Shown here: one piece after another, positions 35,881-45,662 of the stretch
Layout of the letters: the number at the start of each line of letters is the position of its first letter
Numbering within the stretch: the first letter of the stretch is position 1
Assembly (NCBI GenBank): GCA_035628995.1
Contig: DASPIR010000002.1
Coordinates: 32,686 to 96,685 of the forward strand
DNA length: 64,000 nucleotides
Direction of reading: 5' to 3'
Source of the DNA: Clostridia bacterium
Lineage (GTDB): Bacteria > Bacillota > Clostridia > Lutisporales > Lutisporaceae
Position numbers and translations under genes: made by a program
Notes under the pieces: model-generated
What the model was told of the DNA's origin: nothing
The model's input: only the letters and a program-made list of their open reading frames with translations
The model's database searches: none

Positions 35881-37860
35881 TTGGCTGTAGAAAGAATGAA
35901 AATAGTGAGTATTATTGGAAAGCTTTCGGATTTGGACAAGATTTCGCGCCTGATAGTGATGAGCGGCAGCACCCATGTAATGAATGCTCTATCTGAGTTG
36001 AATTCCAACAACATAAATCTCTCGGCTTCACAGGAGCATATGCAGGCTTTGCAGGAATTGGCTCACCTTGGGCCATATATAGTGAGGAGAGATTTATCAA
36101 AGGATGAGATAATGATAAAGGCTTTCCAGGAACTGTTCAGTCTGAAGCTTGAGATTTGTGAGAAATATTTAAGTATTGGCGACGAGTATGAAAATATTAC
36201 TTCAGACTTGAGGAAGGTACACGAGGGTGTCAGCAATATCTCTGGAGGCATAGGAGAAAAGACAGCTAATATTGAAAGGCTGCAGCGTTACCTGGAAAAT
36301 GTGGGGTATCTTAGGAATACCAGTTTGAAGATAGAAGAGTTAAAAAACATGAGATTCATAAGGTTCAGGCTGCTTATGCTATCTAATGATAATTTTAAGA
36401 AGCTTGAACTCAACATCGAAAATGTACCTTCTGTGGTATTTCGTGTTGCCGCTATAGATAGAAATATAGTAATAGCTGCATTAACTCCCGAGGATCTTGG
36501 GGAGGAAGCTGAGAGAATATTTGCATCCCTGAATTATAAGGAGCTTGAGCTGCCTGATGGATACAACGGAAATGCACTGGATATCACAAAGCGGCTGCAA
36601 AGGGAAATCGATAAGGAAAGAAGCTTGGTAGATGAGCTAAAAGCATCTGTTTTAGAGCTCAGAGAAAAATACAAGGACGATGTAGTCAAAGCTTATACAC
36701 TGCTGGAGTTGGAGAAAAAGGCAGAAAAGGTAAAGCAGGATGCTGCACTAGGGCATAACATGTTTTTCATTTTTGGATTTGTGCCCGACAGTGAATTAGA
36801 TGGTATCAGCAATAAAATTCAGCAGAACTTCAGTGACAGCATTGTACTGATGGCTGATAATGTTGAAGATCGAAGGCATGGTCATGCACCTCCGACAAAA
36901 ATAAAGAACAATATATTGGTTAGACCTTTTGAAACGCTGATAAGCATGTATGGTACTCCCAGCTACGGGGAAAAGGATCCTACGCCCTTTTTTGCAATTT
37001 CATATATGCTGCTCTTTGGGGCAATGTTTGGTGATTTGGGGCAGGGGTTGATAATCCTATTGGGCGGTCTATTCATGAGCTATAAAATGAAGAACAAAAG
37101 CTTTGGAGGGATACTGGCAAGGCTTGGAGCCAGCTCTATGCTCTTCGGAGCATTATATGGAAGCATATTTGGCTCAGAAGAACTTATAGAACCGCTGCTT
37201 ATAAGACCTATGGCTAATATTAATACGATGCTTATTGCCGCTATTGTGCTGGGAATGATATTAATAACAATTAGTTACATATACAGTCTATTGAATCATT
37301 ATAGCTCCAGAAACGTGGAAGAGGGGTTGTTTGGTCGGGAAGGGCTGGTGGGTTTCCTGTTTTTCCTGACGCTGGTTTATACTGTATGGGGGAAGGCTAC
37401 AAGCCATTTGGCTGTCTCTATAGGCCTGCCCATAGGGATAATGGCTGCACTGCTGGTTGTAATGGTGTTTAAGCAGCCCTTGGCGGGTCTGCTTACAGGA
37501 CATAAACTATATGAGGAGTCTCCCGGAGATTATTATATAGAAGCAGGGTTCGGAGTAATAGAGACGGTACTTTCGGTTGCATCCAACATAATATCCTTCA
37601 TAAGGGTGGGTGCTTTTGCTCTTAACCATGTGGGATTGTATGTTGCCTTTGCTACGATGGCTGAGATGCTGAACTCCAAAGTGGGAGGAATTATAGTTCT
37701 TGTTATTGGCAATATTATCATTATAGGGCTGGAGGGACTAATTGTATTTATACAAAGCCTTAGGCTTGAATATTATGAGCTTTTCAGCAAGTATTATTCG
37801 GGCTATGGAGTCGAGTATAGGCCAATAGGCTTGTTTAATGAAGCAAATACAGATGGGTAG
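35881..37860 (+). CDS. V-type ATPase subunit I (membrane stator a-subunit)
   Basis: 659 residues. The N-terminal half (about 1-345) is soluble and helical; the C-terminal half has seven or eight membrane spans and carries the ion half-channels. The conserved arginine is expected in SNIISFIRVGAFALNHVGL (about residues 560-578). TTG start behind AGAGGAGG gives the family-typical N terminus MAVERMKIVSIIG. Confidence 0.93.
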   Translation: MAVERMKIVSIIGKLSDLDKISRLIVMSGSTHVMNALSELNSNNINLSASQEHMQALQELAHLGPYIVRRDLSKDEIMIKAFQELFSLKLEICEKYLSIGDEYENITSDLRKVHEGVSNISGGIGEKTANIERLQRYLENVGYLRNTSLKIEELKNMRFIRFRLLMLSNDNFKKLELNIENVPSVVFRVAAIDRNIVIAALTPEDLGEEAERIFASLNYKELELPDGYNGNALDITKRLQREIDKERSLVDELKASVLELREKYKDDVVKAYTLLELEKKAEKVKQDAALGHNMFFIFGFVPDSELDGISNKIQQNFSDSIVLMADNVEDRRHGHAPPTKIKNNILVRPFETLISMYGTPSYGEKDPTPFFAISYMLLFGAMFGDLGQGLIILLGGLFMSYKMKNKSFGGILARLGASSMLFGALYGSIFGSEELIEPLLIRPMANINTMLIAAIVLGMILITISYIYSLLNHYSSRNVEEGLFGREGLVGFLFFLTLVYTVWGKATSHLAVSIGLPIGIMAALLVVMVFKQPLAGLLTGHKLYEESPGDYYIEAGFGVIETVLSVASNIISFIRVGAFALNHVGLYVAFATMAEMLNSKVGGIIVLVIGNIIIIGLEGLIVFIQSLRLEYYELFSKYYSGYGVEYRPIGLFNEANTDG

Positions 37861-37960
37861 TAGGGAAGGTTGCCCTCGTCGTTCCGCTGTAGGGGCGGCC
37901 AGTGGTCGTGCATTATGGTTAAATTCAAATGCAAAATGATTAAAGTTAGGAGGCATTGAA

Positions 37961-38380
37961 ATGTATACAATATTGGAACTTGCCATTGGGATAGTGCTAT
38001 TCACGATAGGACTAGGGGTTATACTGTATCGGTCAAAAGGGAATATGCAGGGGAAGAAAGTCAGAAATATGCTCAGGATCAGCTTGGTTTCCTATATGTT
38101 TCTCATAGCTTTATTTCTCTTCGTACTTACTCCTAGTATAGTGAACGCCGCACAGGGAGACAGCTCCAATGCCGGATTGGGCTTTTTAGCTGCAGGGCTG
38201 TCAACAGGACTTGCTACTATTGGTGCTGGCTATGCAGTTGGCGCAGTAGGTTCTTCAGCTTTGGGTGCAGTATCGGAAAATCCGAGGATACTGGGTAAAA
38301 CATTGATATTTGTAGGCTTGGCTGAAGGTATAGCTATATATGGGCTTATAATATCAATAATCATACTAGGACAATTGTGA
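37961..38380 (+). CDS. V-type ATPase subunit K (rotor c-ring)
   Basis: 139 residues with four hydrophobic spans: an N-terminal pair (about 2-22 and 40-60) and the ring hairpin (about 70-95 and 110-138). The carboxylate is in GLAEGIAIYGLI (Glu about 125). Helix one (GLATIGAGYAVGAVGSSAL) lacks Gln, and Ser/Thr does not follow the Glu, so the classic Na-binding pattern is absent and proton coupling seems likelier. That is inference. TAGGAGG precedes the ATG. The 100-base gap before it holds GTAGGGGCGGCC, a fragment of a common intergenic repeat. Confidence 0.9.
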   Translation: MYTILELAIGIVLFTIGLGVILYRSKGNMQGKKVRNMLRISLVSYMFLIALFLFVLTPSIVNAAQGDSSNAGLGFLAAGLSTGLATIGAGYAVGAVGSSALGAVSENPRILGKTLIFVGLAEGIAIYGLIISIIILGQL

Positions 38381-38392
38381 AGGAGAACAATC

Positions 38393-38701
38393 ATGAAGTT
38401 TTTCCTTATCAGTGACAATGTCGATACCCTGACCGGAATGAGGCTTGCGGGAATAAAGGGTGTATTGGTCCATGAAAGAGGCGAGATACTGGATGCTATT
38501 GAGGGTGCCTGCAGCAACAAGGATATTGGCATACTTCTAGTGACGGAGCTGCTGTCAGAAAGGGTTGCAGAGGAGCTTAAGGCGGTGAGGCTGGATAAGA
38601 CCAAACCTATAGTCACAATTATACCTGACAGGCATGGGGAAAGACGCGAGAGCGATTATATAACTAACTACATTAAAGAGTCCATAGGGCTGAAGATATG
38701 A
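38393..38701 (+). CDS. V-type ATPase subunit F
   Basis: 102-residue central-shaft subunit with a Rossmann-like fold. The characteristic start KFFLISDNVDTLTGMRLAGI and ILLVTELLSERV are seen. It binds subunit D at the rotor axis. Spaced 13 bases from K and 12 from E. Confidence 0.9.
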   Translation: MKFFLISDNVDTLTGMRLAGIKGVLVHERGEILDAIEGACSNKDIGILLVTELLSERVAEELKAVRLDKTKPIVTIIPDRHGERRESDYITNYIKESIGLKI

Positions 38702-38712
38702 GGTGACGAGCC

Positions 38713-39354
38713 ATGGCAGTATCAGTTGAAGATAAAATTGAGCTTTTCAGTAAGATGATATTCAAGGATATAGAAGAACTTTCCTCTGACAAGAGGCTTA
38801 AAGCAGTAGAAAGCTTTGAAAAGGAAAAAAACAGACTTTTAGAGGAAGCGGAAGCTAAAAAGAGAGTCATTCTTGAAGAGGCGGAGAAAAGGGCGGAGAA
38901 GGATAAAAAGCAGCTTATCGCAAAGGCAAAGTCTCAGGTTTATCACCAATTGCTTGATAAAAGACAGCAATTGATTAGTGAAATAACCGAGCTTTTAGTT
39001 CAGGAAGCCAAGAGCTTTGTCTCAGAAGAAGACTACAAGGGTTATCTGTCCAGAAGCTTTATCAAGGCTGCAACTGCCTTTGAAAAGTCGGACTCGTTGC
39101 AGCTTTATTTTACAAAGAGAGACTTGGAAGTCTTAAAGGAGTTCATCAACCAGCAGATATCCTCAGGTGAATTGAAGGGCAGATGCATGTTGCAGGAAGC
39201 GGGACAGAGCATAATAGGAGGCTTCTACGCAGAGGATGATAAGCGGGAAATACAGGTGGACTACACCTTGAAATCCTTGATTGAAGAAAATCGTGAGCTG
39301 ATTGGGAGCAGTGTATCCCTCAGGCTTGATGAGGTGCAGGACAATGGAAAATAA
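38713..39354 (+). CDS. V-type ATPase subunit E
   Basis: 213 residues. A long charged N-terminal helix (about 1-100, KRVILEEAEKRAEKDKKQLIAKAKSQ region) forms the peripheral stalk with the G/H subunit; the C-terminal globular domain (about 105-205) has MLQEAGQSIIGGFYAEDDK and binds the head. Its 3' end overlaps the subunit A start by 11 bases. Confidence 0.88.
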   Translation: MAVSVEDKIELFSKMIFKDIEELSSDKRLKAVESFEKEKNRLLEEAEAKKRVILEEAEKRAEKDKKQLIAKAKSQVYHQLLDKRQQLISEITELLVQEAKSFVSEEDYKGYLSRSFIKAATAFEKSDSLQLYFTKRDLEVLKEFINQQISSGELKGRCMLQEAGQSIIGGFYAEDDKREIQVDYTLKSLIEENRELIGSSVSLRLDEVQDNGK

Positions 39355-41128
39355 AAGTGGAAGTATTGTATACATAAATGGTCCGGTAGTCAGGGTAATG
39401 GGTGCTGAGAACCTGAAAATGAGGGAAATGGTGCTGGTGGGGCGAAAACAGCTTATCGGAGAGGTGATTTCTGTTGATAAGGAAACTGCAACCATCCAGG
39501 TATATGAAGAGACCACAGGCCTTATAAGGGGAGAAGGGATCATCTCCACCGGGAGGGCTCTTTCTGTAAAGCTGGGTCCTGGTATAATAAAAAACATATT
39601 TGATGGAATTGAGCGTCCGCTGCAAAGAATGTACGAGACGGGTACAGCATTTATCCCTGAAGGTGTAGGACTGGTTTCGATAGATGAAGAAAAACTGTGG
39701 GATGTAGAAATACTCGTGAAGACAGGAGATTTATTGGAAGCAGGGAGCATATATGCCAGGGTGCAGGAAACAACGCTTATAGAACATAGACTTATGGTTC
39801 CCCCTAATATAGGAGGTAAAGTAGTTTTTGTAGAAAAGAACGGCAGCTACAACATCGAGCAGGTGCTTGTAAAGCTGGATACTGAGCAGGGACCTTATGA
39901 GCTGAAGATGTATCAGATGTGGCCTGTCAGAGAGTCACGACCTGTCAGCCACAGAAATCCTATATCCAAACCACTAGTTACGGGGCAAAGGGTCATAGAT
40001 TCTTTCTTCCCCTTGGCAAAGGGAGGTACGGCAGCTATCCCCGGCGGATTCGGCACAGGGAAGACTATAACACAGCATCAGCTTGCGAAATGGAGTGATG
40101 CTGACATTATAGTATACATAGGCGTCGGAGAAAGAGGAAATGAGATGACGGAAGTGCTCGAGGAGTTTCCCAAAATAATCGACCCCAGAAGCGGAAAATC
40201 CATAATGGAGAGAACGGTACTTATAGCCAATACCTCAAACATGCCTGTGGCTGCAAGGGAAGCATCAATATATACAGGGATAACTATGGCTGAGTACTTC
40301 CGTGATATGGGATACAATATAGCAATTATGGCTGACTCTACCTCCAGATGGGCTGAAGCCCTAAGAGAAATCTCAGGAAGGCTTGAAGAAATGCCAGCTG
40401 AAGAAGGCTATCCTGCCTACCTGCCATCAAGGCTGGCTCAGTTCTATGAGAGGGCTGGGGATATAGAAGCCTTGGGAGGAAGAAGCGGATCAATAACTAT
40501 AATAGGGGCAGTATCTCCGGCGGGGGGGGATTTTTCCGAGCCGGTCACACAGAACACCAAAAGGGTGGTCAGTACTTTCCTGGCATTGGACAAATCACTG
40601 GCTTACGCAAGGCACTATCCTGCCATCAACTGGCTTCGCTCCTACAGCGGATATATAACAGACCTTGGTCCCTGGTATGAGGAAAATGTGGCACCTGATA
40701 TGATGGAGCTTAGAGCAAAGCTTCTAAGGATACTTCAAGAGGAAGATAAGCTCATGGAAATAGTAAAACTGGTTGGAGAGGATATACTGCCTGATGATCA
40801 GCGGCTGATACTTGAAGTATCAAGGGTTATAAAGGTAGGTTATCTTCAGCAGAATGCCTATCATAAGAACGATGCTCATGTGTCTTTGAAGAAGCAGCAT
40901 AAAATGCTTAAGGTAATTGACCGGTTGTATGATAAAGCTTATAAGTGTATAAAAATGGGCGTTCCAATATCGAAGGTAAAAAATGATGATTTGTTTTATA
41001 AGATCACTACCATGAAATACAATGTTTCAGAAGACAATCTGGAGATGTTCGATGAAATAATCAAAGAGGTTGACAGCTTCTATGACGGCTTGGAAAACAT
41101 GTATAGCAAAGAGGTGAGCAGGCAATGA
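39344..41128 (+). CDS. V-type ATPase catalytic subunit A
   Basis: 594-residue catalytic subunit that hydrolyses or makes ATP in the A3B3 head. The P-loop is GGFGTGKT (about residue 228), with [12 protein letters not shown] as the catalytic Glu region and [32 protein letters not shown] further on. It begins within subunit E; ATG at 39344 has GAGGTG upstream. The stop overlaps the start of B by four bases. Confidence 0.97.
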   Translation: MENKSGSIVYINGPVVRVMGAENLKMREMVLVGRKQLIGEVISVDKETATIQVYEETTGLIRGEGIISTGRALSVKLGPGIIKNIFDGIERPLQRMYETGTAFIPEGVGLVSIDEEKLWDVEILVKTGDLLEAGSIYARVQETTLIEHRLMVPPNIGGKVVFVEKNGSYNIEQVLVKLDTEQGPYELKMYQMWPVRESRPVSHRNPISKPLVTGQRVIDSFFPLAKGGTAAIPGGFGTGKTITQHQLAKWSDADIIVYIGVGERGNEMTEVLEEFPKIIDPRSGKSIMERTVLIANTSNMPVAAREASIYTGITMAEYFRDMGYNIAIMADSTSRWAEALREISGRLEEMPAEEGYPAYLPSRLAQFYERAGDIEALGGRSGSITIIGAVSPAGGDFSEPVTQNTKRVVSTFLALDKSLAYARHYPAINWLRSYSGYITDLGPWYEENVAPDMMELRAKLLRILQEEDKLMEIVKLVGEDILPDDQRLILEVSRVIKVGYLQQNAYHKNDAHVSLKKQHKMLKVIDRLYDKAYKCIKMGVPISKVKNDDLFYKITTMKYNVSEDNLEMFDEIIKEVDSFYDGLENMYSKEVSRQ

Positions 41129-42498
41129 GATTGAAATATTTAAAGCTGCAGAAGGTTGAAGGTCCGCTCATCATACTTAGCGGGGTAAAGGAAGCTATAT
41201 TTGGTGAAGTTGTGGATATAGAAGTAGAGGGTATAGGTCATAAAAAAGGGAAGGTCGTACAAATTGACGGTGACAGGGTAATAATCCAGGTTTTTGAAGG
41301 CACCTCCGGCATTTCACTCAACAATACCAGTGTTGCATTTACAGGAAAACCAATGGAGATACCTCTGTCAAAGGATATATTGGGAAGAACCTTCAATGGC
41401 ATAGGAGAGCCCATAGATGGAGCAGGCTTCTATTCCGAAAAGAAATATGATATTAACGGACGGCCAATCAATCCTGTGGGGAGAAGATATCCGAGGAACT
41501 ATATTGAGACAGGTATTTCCTCAATTGACGGGCTTACTACTCTTGTAAGGGGTCAGAAGCTGCCATTGTTCTCGGGAGAAGGCCTGCCACATAATGAGCT
41601 TGCAGCGCAAATAGTAAAGCAAGCGAGGATAGCAGGGGAGGAGCAAGGTAATTTTGCTATAGTTTTTGCTGCAATGGGCATAAAACACGATGAAGCTGAT
41701 TTTTTCAGAAAACATTTTGAACTGGCAGGGGTTACAAACAGGGTGGTAATGTACATAAACCTGGCGGATGATCCCATCGTAGAGAGAATCACAACTCCTC
41801 GCTGCGCACTGACTGCAGCGGAGCATCTAGCTTTTGAGCTCAATATGCATATACTTGTCATTATGACCAATATTACTAACTACAGTGAGGCTTTGAGGGA
41901 GCTTTCTGCATCCAGGGAGGAGGTACCTTCGAGGAAGGGTTACCCGGGATATTTATACTCTGATTTGTCAAGTCTCTATGAACGTGCAGGAATGATAAAA
42001 AATTCCACGGGCAGTATAACTCAAATACCCATACTCACAATGCCTAATGATGATATAACTCACCCTGTGCCGGACCTTACCGGCTTTATAACGGAAGGAC
42101 AGATCATATTATCCAGGGAGCTTCATCAGAGGAACATATATCCTCCAATTAATGTGCTGCCGTCTCTGTCAAGGCTGCAGAAGGAGAGTATTGGAGAGGG
42201 CTATACAAGGGAAGACCACCCGGATGTTGCGAACCAGGTATTTTCTGCATATTCTCATGTACAGGACGTAAGGTCTCTGGCGCAGGTAATAGGCGAAGAT
42301 GACATTTCTGACATGGATAAGAAATACATGGAGTTTGGGAGACAGTTCGAACAGAAATTTCTCAACCAAGGGTTTGAAGGAAATAGAAGCATGTTGGAAA
42401 CTCTTGATATTATGTGGAAGCTTTTAGCCGCGCTTCCTAGGGCAGAGCTTGACAGGATCAAGCCGGAGCTGCTTGATAAGTATTACGGCAAGAGGTAG
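41125..42498 (+). CDS. V-type ATPase regulatory subunit B
   Basis: 457 residues, the non-catalytic nucleotide-binding-fold partner of A. Typical regions are [49 protein letters not shown] (about 130-165; the P-loop is degenerate, as expected for B) and [22 protein letters not shown] overlap with A indicates translational coupling. Confidence 0.97.
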   Translation: MRLKYLKLQKVEGPLIILSGVKEAIFGEVVDIEVEGIGHKKGKVVQIDGDRVIIQVFEGTSGISLNNTSVAFTGKPMEIPLSKDILGRTFNGIGEPIDGAGFYSEKKYDINGRPINPVGRRYPRNYIETGISSIDGLTTLVRGQKLPLFSGEGLPHNELAAQIVKQARIAGEEQGNFAIVFAAMGIKHDEADFFRKHFELAGVTNRVVMYINLADDPIVERITTPRCALTAAEHLAFELNMHILVIMTNITNYSEALRELSASREEVPSRKGYPGYLYSDLSSLYERAGMIKNSTGSITQIPILTMPNDDITHPVPDLTGFITEGQIILSRELHQRNIYPPINVLPSLSRLQKESIGEGYTREDHPDVANQVFSAYSHVQDVRSLAQVIGEDDISDMDKKYMEFGRQFEQKFLNQGFEGNRSMLETLDIMWKLLAALPRAELDRIKPELLDKYYGKR

Positions 42499-42502
42499 TC
42501 AA

Positions 42503-43135
42503 ATGATAGAAATTACTTATACAAAAACAAGCCTGATGGCTGCCCAGAACTCACTTGAGCTTTCGGAAAAGGGCTTTGAGCTGCTGGACAAAAAAAGAAA
42601 CGTACTTATCATGACTATGATGGGCTTCATTCAGAAGGCAGAAGAAATTCAGAAAAAGGTAGTTGTAGTTTTCCGCGAAGCTTATGAGGCACTGCAGACT
42701 GCTAACATTACCATGGGCATAAGCAATGTGGAACAGATTGCGGAGTCGATATCTGAGGCAACAGGCTTTGATGTGCTGACTAAGAGCATCATGGGTGTTG
42801 AAATACCGGAAATACAACATGGTCAAACAGAGCTGCCGCATTACTACAGCTTTTATCATACCAACACGGCTCTTGACGTTGCTATGTATAAGTTTCATGA
42901 GGTGAAGCTGCTGCTTTATGACCTGTCTGAAATCGAGGATTCTGTATATAAGCTGGCTATGGAGGTAAAAAGGACGCAGAAAAGGGCAAATGCCCTGCAG
43001 AATATTCAGATACCCAAATATAAGGAAATGGTAGGCAGGATACTTGAAGTACTGGAGGAGCGTGAAAGAGAAGACTTCTTCAGGCTGAAGGTGATAAAGA
43101 AAAAGGGCGAAAAAAGAGCTACGGTTACGCGGTAG
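42503..43135 (+). CDS. V-type ATPase subunit D (central shaft)
   Basis: 210-residue coiled-coil shaft protein. It is helical at both ends, with a middle segment, and ends with a family-typical RTQKRANALQNIQIPKYKEMVGRI near residue 165. The start is 42503, right behind AGAGG. Last gene of the operon; a terminator stem overlaps its stop codon. Confidence 0.93.
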   Translation: MIEITYTKTSLMAAQNSLELSEKGFELLDKKRNVLIMTMMGFIQKAEEIQKKVVVVFREAYEALQTANITMGISNVEQIAESISEATGFDVLTKSIMGVEIPEIQHGQTELPHYYSFYHTNTALDVAMYKFHEVKLLLYDLSEIEDSVYKLAMEVKRTQKRANALQNIQIPKYKEMVGRILEVLEEREREDFFRLKVIKKKGEKRATVTR

Positions 43136-43144
43136 CTCTTTTGG
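43112..43144 (+). terminator. Terminator of the V-ATPase operon, overlapping the subunit D stop
   Basis: AAGAGCTAC and GTAGCTCTT pair around GGTTACGCG and run into TTTTGGTTT. The TAG stop lies in the stem's right arm. Confidence 0.85.
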
Positions 43145-43314
43145 TTTGGGGGTTACGAGGTTACGGGGGAACGGGTAACACTGGACACACGGCTGCGAAT
43201 AATATTCTTAAAGACATATTCGCTAAAATTTAAAAGGCATTATAATATAGATATAATACTATTGATAGTTATTTATAAAATTTGATAAAGCAAACGATTT
43301 GGAGGTTTAATTAA

Positions 43315-43536
43315 ATGAATAAACTAGTAGATTGTGTAGGTGATATGTGTCCGGTGCCATTGGTAAAGGCGCAAATTCAATATAAAAAAATAAAGCCTGG
43401 TGACAGTATAACTATAATCACAGATCATAGCTGTACCTCCCAAAATCTTAAAGATGCTTTCAAAAATTTTACCTGTGCGATAAATGTAGAAGAAGAAAAC
43501 GGAATATGGGAAATTACTATTAAGAAGATGGATTAG
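43315..43536 (+). CDS. TusA-family sulfur carrier protein
   Basis: 73 residues. The CPxP-containing motif DMCPVPLVKAQ (Cys about residue 11) carries the persulfide in this family, and HSCTSQNLKDAF follows the second strand. TusA-like proteins hand activated sulfur, or in some systems selenium, to partners. Within this island it sits alone before the convergent LysR gene, overlapping its end by four bases. A second copy lies between the two YeeE halves. GGAGG precedes the ATG. Confidence 0.9.
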   Translation: MNKLVDCVGDMCPVPLVKAQIQYKKIKPGDSITIITDHSCTSQNLKDAFKNFTCAINVEEENGIWEITIKKMD

Positions 43537-44435
43537 CAGAAGGTTATCCTCCCATATTTTTTTATAAATGAAATGAATTCTTTAATATGAGGCTGAGAAG
43601 CCCTGCTTTTCTGATATATAGCGCAAATTTCACAGACTGGTGCTCCCTCTTGAATTGGCAGAGTCTTCAATAAGTTAGTATGAAGTTCTTTTTTTACAGA
43701 GGTAGCCGGAAGAATTGAAACACCATGGTTTCCCACTACAGATGCTTTTATGGACTCAATAGTGGCCAGTTCCATTTCTATATTTAATTTTTCAATCAGA
43801 ATATTATTCCTTTTAAACATTTCTTCAGTAAATTGTCTGATACTGCTTCCGCTTGACCCGATAATTAAAGGTAAAGCTGCGATATCCTTCAATGAGATAG
43901 ATTTCTTAGGTATCATACGGCTGCTGGAAAATACAAATATTAAACCAATGTCGGTTATATTAATACATTCAATCCCATCTATATTTATCTTTGAATCTAT
44001 GAAGCCAATATCGGCACTGCAGTCTAAAACATGCTCAATAATATTCCTGGTATATTCATTTTTTATTGAAAATCTGGTATCAGGCTGGTTTTTCTTATAT
44101 AGATGCAAGGTACACGGCAGGAGGTATTCTCCGACACTATTGCAGGAGGATATTTTAATCTCATGAATTTCGGATTTCTTACACTGTACAAGCTCCTTTA
44201 GCATATTTTCATAAATGTGTACAAGCGCCTCCGCATAGCTCAATACTATCTCGCCTTCCTCAGTTAACTCCACACCCTTGTTACTTCTTATTAAAAGATT
44301 TGCATTTAAAGATTTCTCTAAAGATTGAAGCTGCTGGCTTAAGGCAGATTGAGTCATGTGTAAATTCTTGGATGCCTTAGAGATGCTGTCCTGTTTAACT
44401 GCTTCAATAAATGAGGTAAGGTAATCTATCTGCAT
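43533..44435 (-). CDS. LysR family transcriptional regulator of the island
   Basis: About 300 residues: an N-terminal winged helix (ASKNLHMTQSALSQQLQSLE, about 20-39) and a C-terminal periplasmic-binding-protein-like effector domain (about 85-295), in the style of CysL/CysB regulators of sulfur metabolism. A LysR group tied to selenium metabolism is known in anaerobes, and membership is plausible from the neighbours but not proven. It is divergent from the selenoprotein gene, the classic LysR layout, with dyads in the shared gap. The start is taken at the second ATG; an in-frame ATG at 44447 is possible. Confidence 0.88.
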   Translation of the reverse strand: MQIDYLTSFIEAVKQDSISKASKNLHMTQSALSQQLQSLEKSLNANLLIRSNKGVELTEEGEIVLSYAEALVHIYENMLKELVQCKKSEIHEIKISSCNSVGEYLLPCTLHLYKKNQPDTRFSIKNEYTRNIIEHVLDCSADIGFIDSKINIDGIECINITDIGLIFVFSSSRMIPKKSISLKDIAALPLIIGSSGSSIRQFTEEMFKRNNILIEKLNIEMELATIESIKASVVGNHGVSILPATSVKKELHTNLLKTLPIQEGAPVCEICAIYQKSRASQPHIKEFISFIKKYGRITFC

Positions 44436-44519
44436 GTCAACCACCATCCTTCTTCTTAAGTAATAAGATAATTATAGACTATTTTGCTTTGGGGCATATA
44501 ATTTTTTTAAGTATTTCAA

Positions 44520-44541
44520 GTATAACTAATTCTTATTATAC
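44520..44541 (+). promoter_or_regulatory. Putative LysR operator upstream of the selenoprotein gene
   Basis: GTATAA, ten bases, TTATAC. It lies between the divergent LysR and selenoprotein genes. The same dyad with nine-base spacing is at 48494-48514 before the first YeeE half-gene. Further matching blocks are AATAAGATAATTAT upstream and TTAATCGATT just before the ribosome site. Confidence 0.65.
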
Positions 44542-44658
44542 ATCAGAAAGACTAATGACAAAACATAGATTGTTTGTTTTATAATTAACATAGTAAGCGC
44601 GCAATGAATAAAGTATTTTATGTTAATCGATTGACAATCTAATGGGAGGGTGAAAAGC

Positions 44659-45315
44659 ATGAATGAAATATCAAGGAAAGAGTTTCTTAAAGGTGTAGGG
44701 AAAACAGTTGCCGGAGTAACAGTTGTAGGTGCTTTAGGATCTGTATTAACAGGATGTTCAACACCTGCTGCTGCACCCGCAGCTGCACCCGCAGCAGCAG
44801 AGAAACCTCAGTGGCCATTTCCGTATAAAAAGCTGGATCCGGAAAAGGTATTGGCAAGAGGATTTAAAGGATATAAAGAAAAGGGTGGCTGAGGCGTTGG
44901 CGTGGCCGAAGGGTTCTTCGGCGAATTGGCAGACCAGGTGGGATATCCATTCAATCAGATACCAGTAGAAGCATATGTAAGTGCAGCCGGAGGATATGGA
45001 CAAGCCACCTTATGTGGTACCATAGGGACAGCAGCAGCTTGTATTGGAACTGTTTGCGATGTGGACACATCAAAGAAATTACTGGCAGAGCTTTCAAAAT
45101 GGTATAAACAAGAAAAGTTCCCGAATTATCAACCGGAAGGCCTTGGACTTCCTCAAACTGTTTCTGAATCTGTACTGTGCGAAGAATCAGTTGGTAAATT
45201 TATGGAAGTAAGCGGATTTGAGTACGGAAGTGCGGAAAGAAAAAGTCGTTGTGCAGCTGTTGCTGCTGAAGTAACAAGAAAGATGGTCGAATTACTAAAT
45301 GCAGAATTGGCATAA
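44659..45315 (+). CDS. Tat-exported C-GCAxxG-C-C family selenoprotein (UGA = Sec)
   Basis: 218 residues if the in-frame TGA at 44890-44892 is read as selenocysteine (residue 78). Both sides are in one frame and both sides match the family: KEKGG-Sec-GVGVAEGFFGEL upstream of GGYGQATLCGTIGTAAACIG, later LCEESVGKF and RCAAVAAEV. The Sec falls where homologues have the first conserved Cys. The N terminus, SRKEFLKGVGK then a hydrophobic run to LTGC, is a Tat-type lipoprotein signal with an RK rather than RR pair. Genes for TatA and TatC follow. ATG at 44659 has GGGAGG upstream. Function unknown; a redox role outside the membrane is inferred from Sec and context. Confidence 0.88.
44890..44922 (+). 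promoter_or_regulatory. Selenocysteine codon and bacterial SECIS hairpin
   Basis: TGA at 44890-44892, then GCCGAAG (44905-44911), loop GGTT, CTTCGGC (44916-44922): a perfect seven-pair stem with GG in the apical loop, 19 bases after the UGA, within the normal range for bacterial SECIS elements. Position 44905 is the G before CC in the GTGGCC run. Confidence 0.85.
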
Positions 45316-45346
45316 CATGCAAACAACATTTCTATGAAATTCCCCT

Positions 45347-45373
45347 TTCAGGTGGAGAATGTCTCCACCTGAA
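45347..45373 (+). terminator. Hairpin between selenoprotein and tatA
   Basis: TTCAGGTGGAGA (45347-45358), ATG, TCTCCACCTGAA (45362-45373): perfect 12-bp stem. CCATTTTACC follows, so it is a weak or partial terminator that may let some transcription reach tatAC. Confidence 0.7.
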
Positions 45374-45473
45374 CCATTTTACCAATTGAATAAACAATGT
45401 AAAATGTTTTTCGCGAAATATATAGATGAAGAAATAATTTATATAAGAAATAAAGAAGATGGGAGGAAAGGCT

Positions 45474-45662
45474 ATGGGTTTCGGACGAATCGGTATAACA
45501 GAACTAATACTTATATTGGCTATAGCATTAATAATTTTTGGACCTGCTAAATTGCCTGAAATTGGTAAGACCTTTGGAAAAGCCATAAGAGAATTTAAAG
45601 CTCAAGCAAATAAGGTGACTGAAGATTTAAAGGTTGATTCTGATGATGAAAAGAAAAACTAG
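45474..45662 (+). CDS. tatA: Twin-arginine translocase subunit TatA
   Basis: 62 residues: an N-terminal membrane helix ([17 protein letters not shown]), then the hinge motif [16 protein letters not shown] and an amphipathic helix and charged tail. Forms the pore component of Tat, which exports folded proteins. GGAGG is directly before the ATG at 45474. Overlaps tatC. Tat is rare in Clostridia, so placing it next to a Tat-type substrate suggests a dedicated pathway. Confidence 0.94.
   Translation: MGFGRIGITELILILAIALIIFGPAKLPEIGKTFGKAIREFKAQANKVTEDLKVDSDDEKKN

Noticed and set aside
39302..39343. Upstream extension of V-ATPase subunit A
   Set aside because: It is coding sequence of subunit E in another frame; the ribosome site GAGGTG points to 39344.
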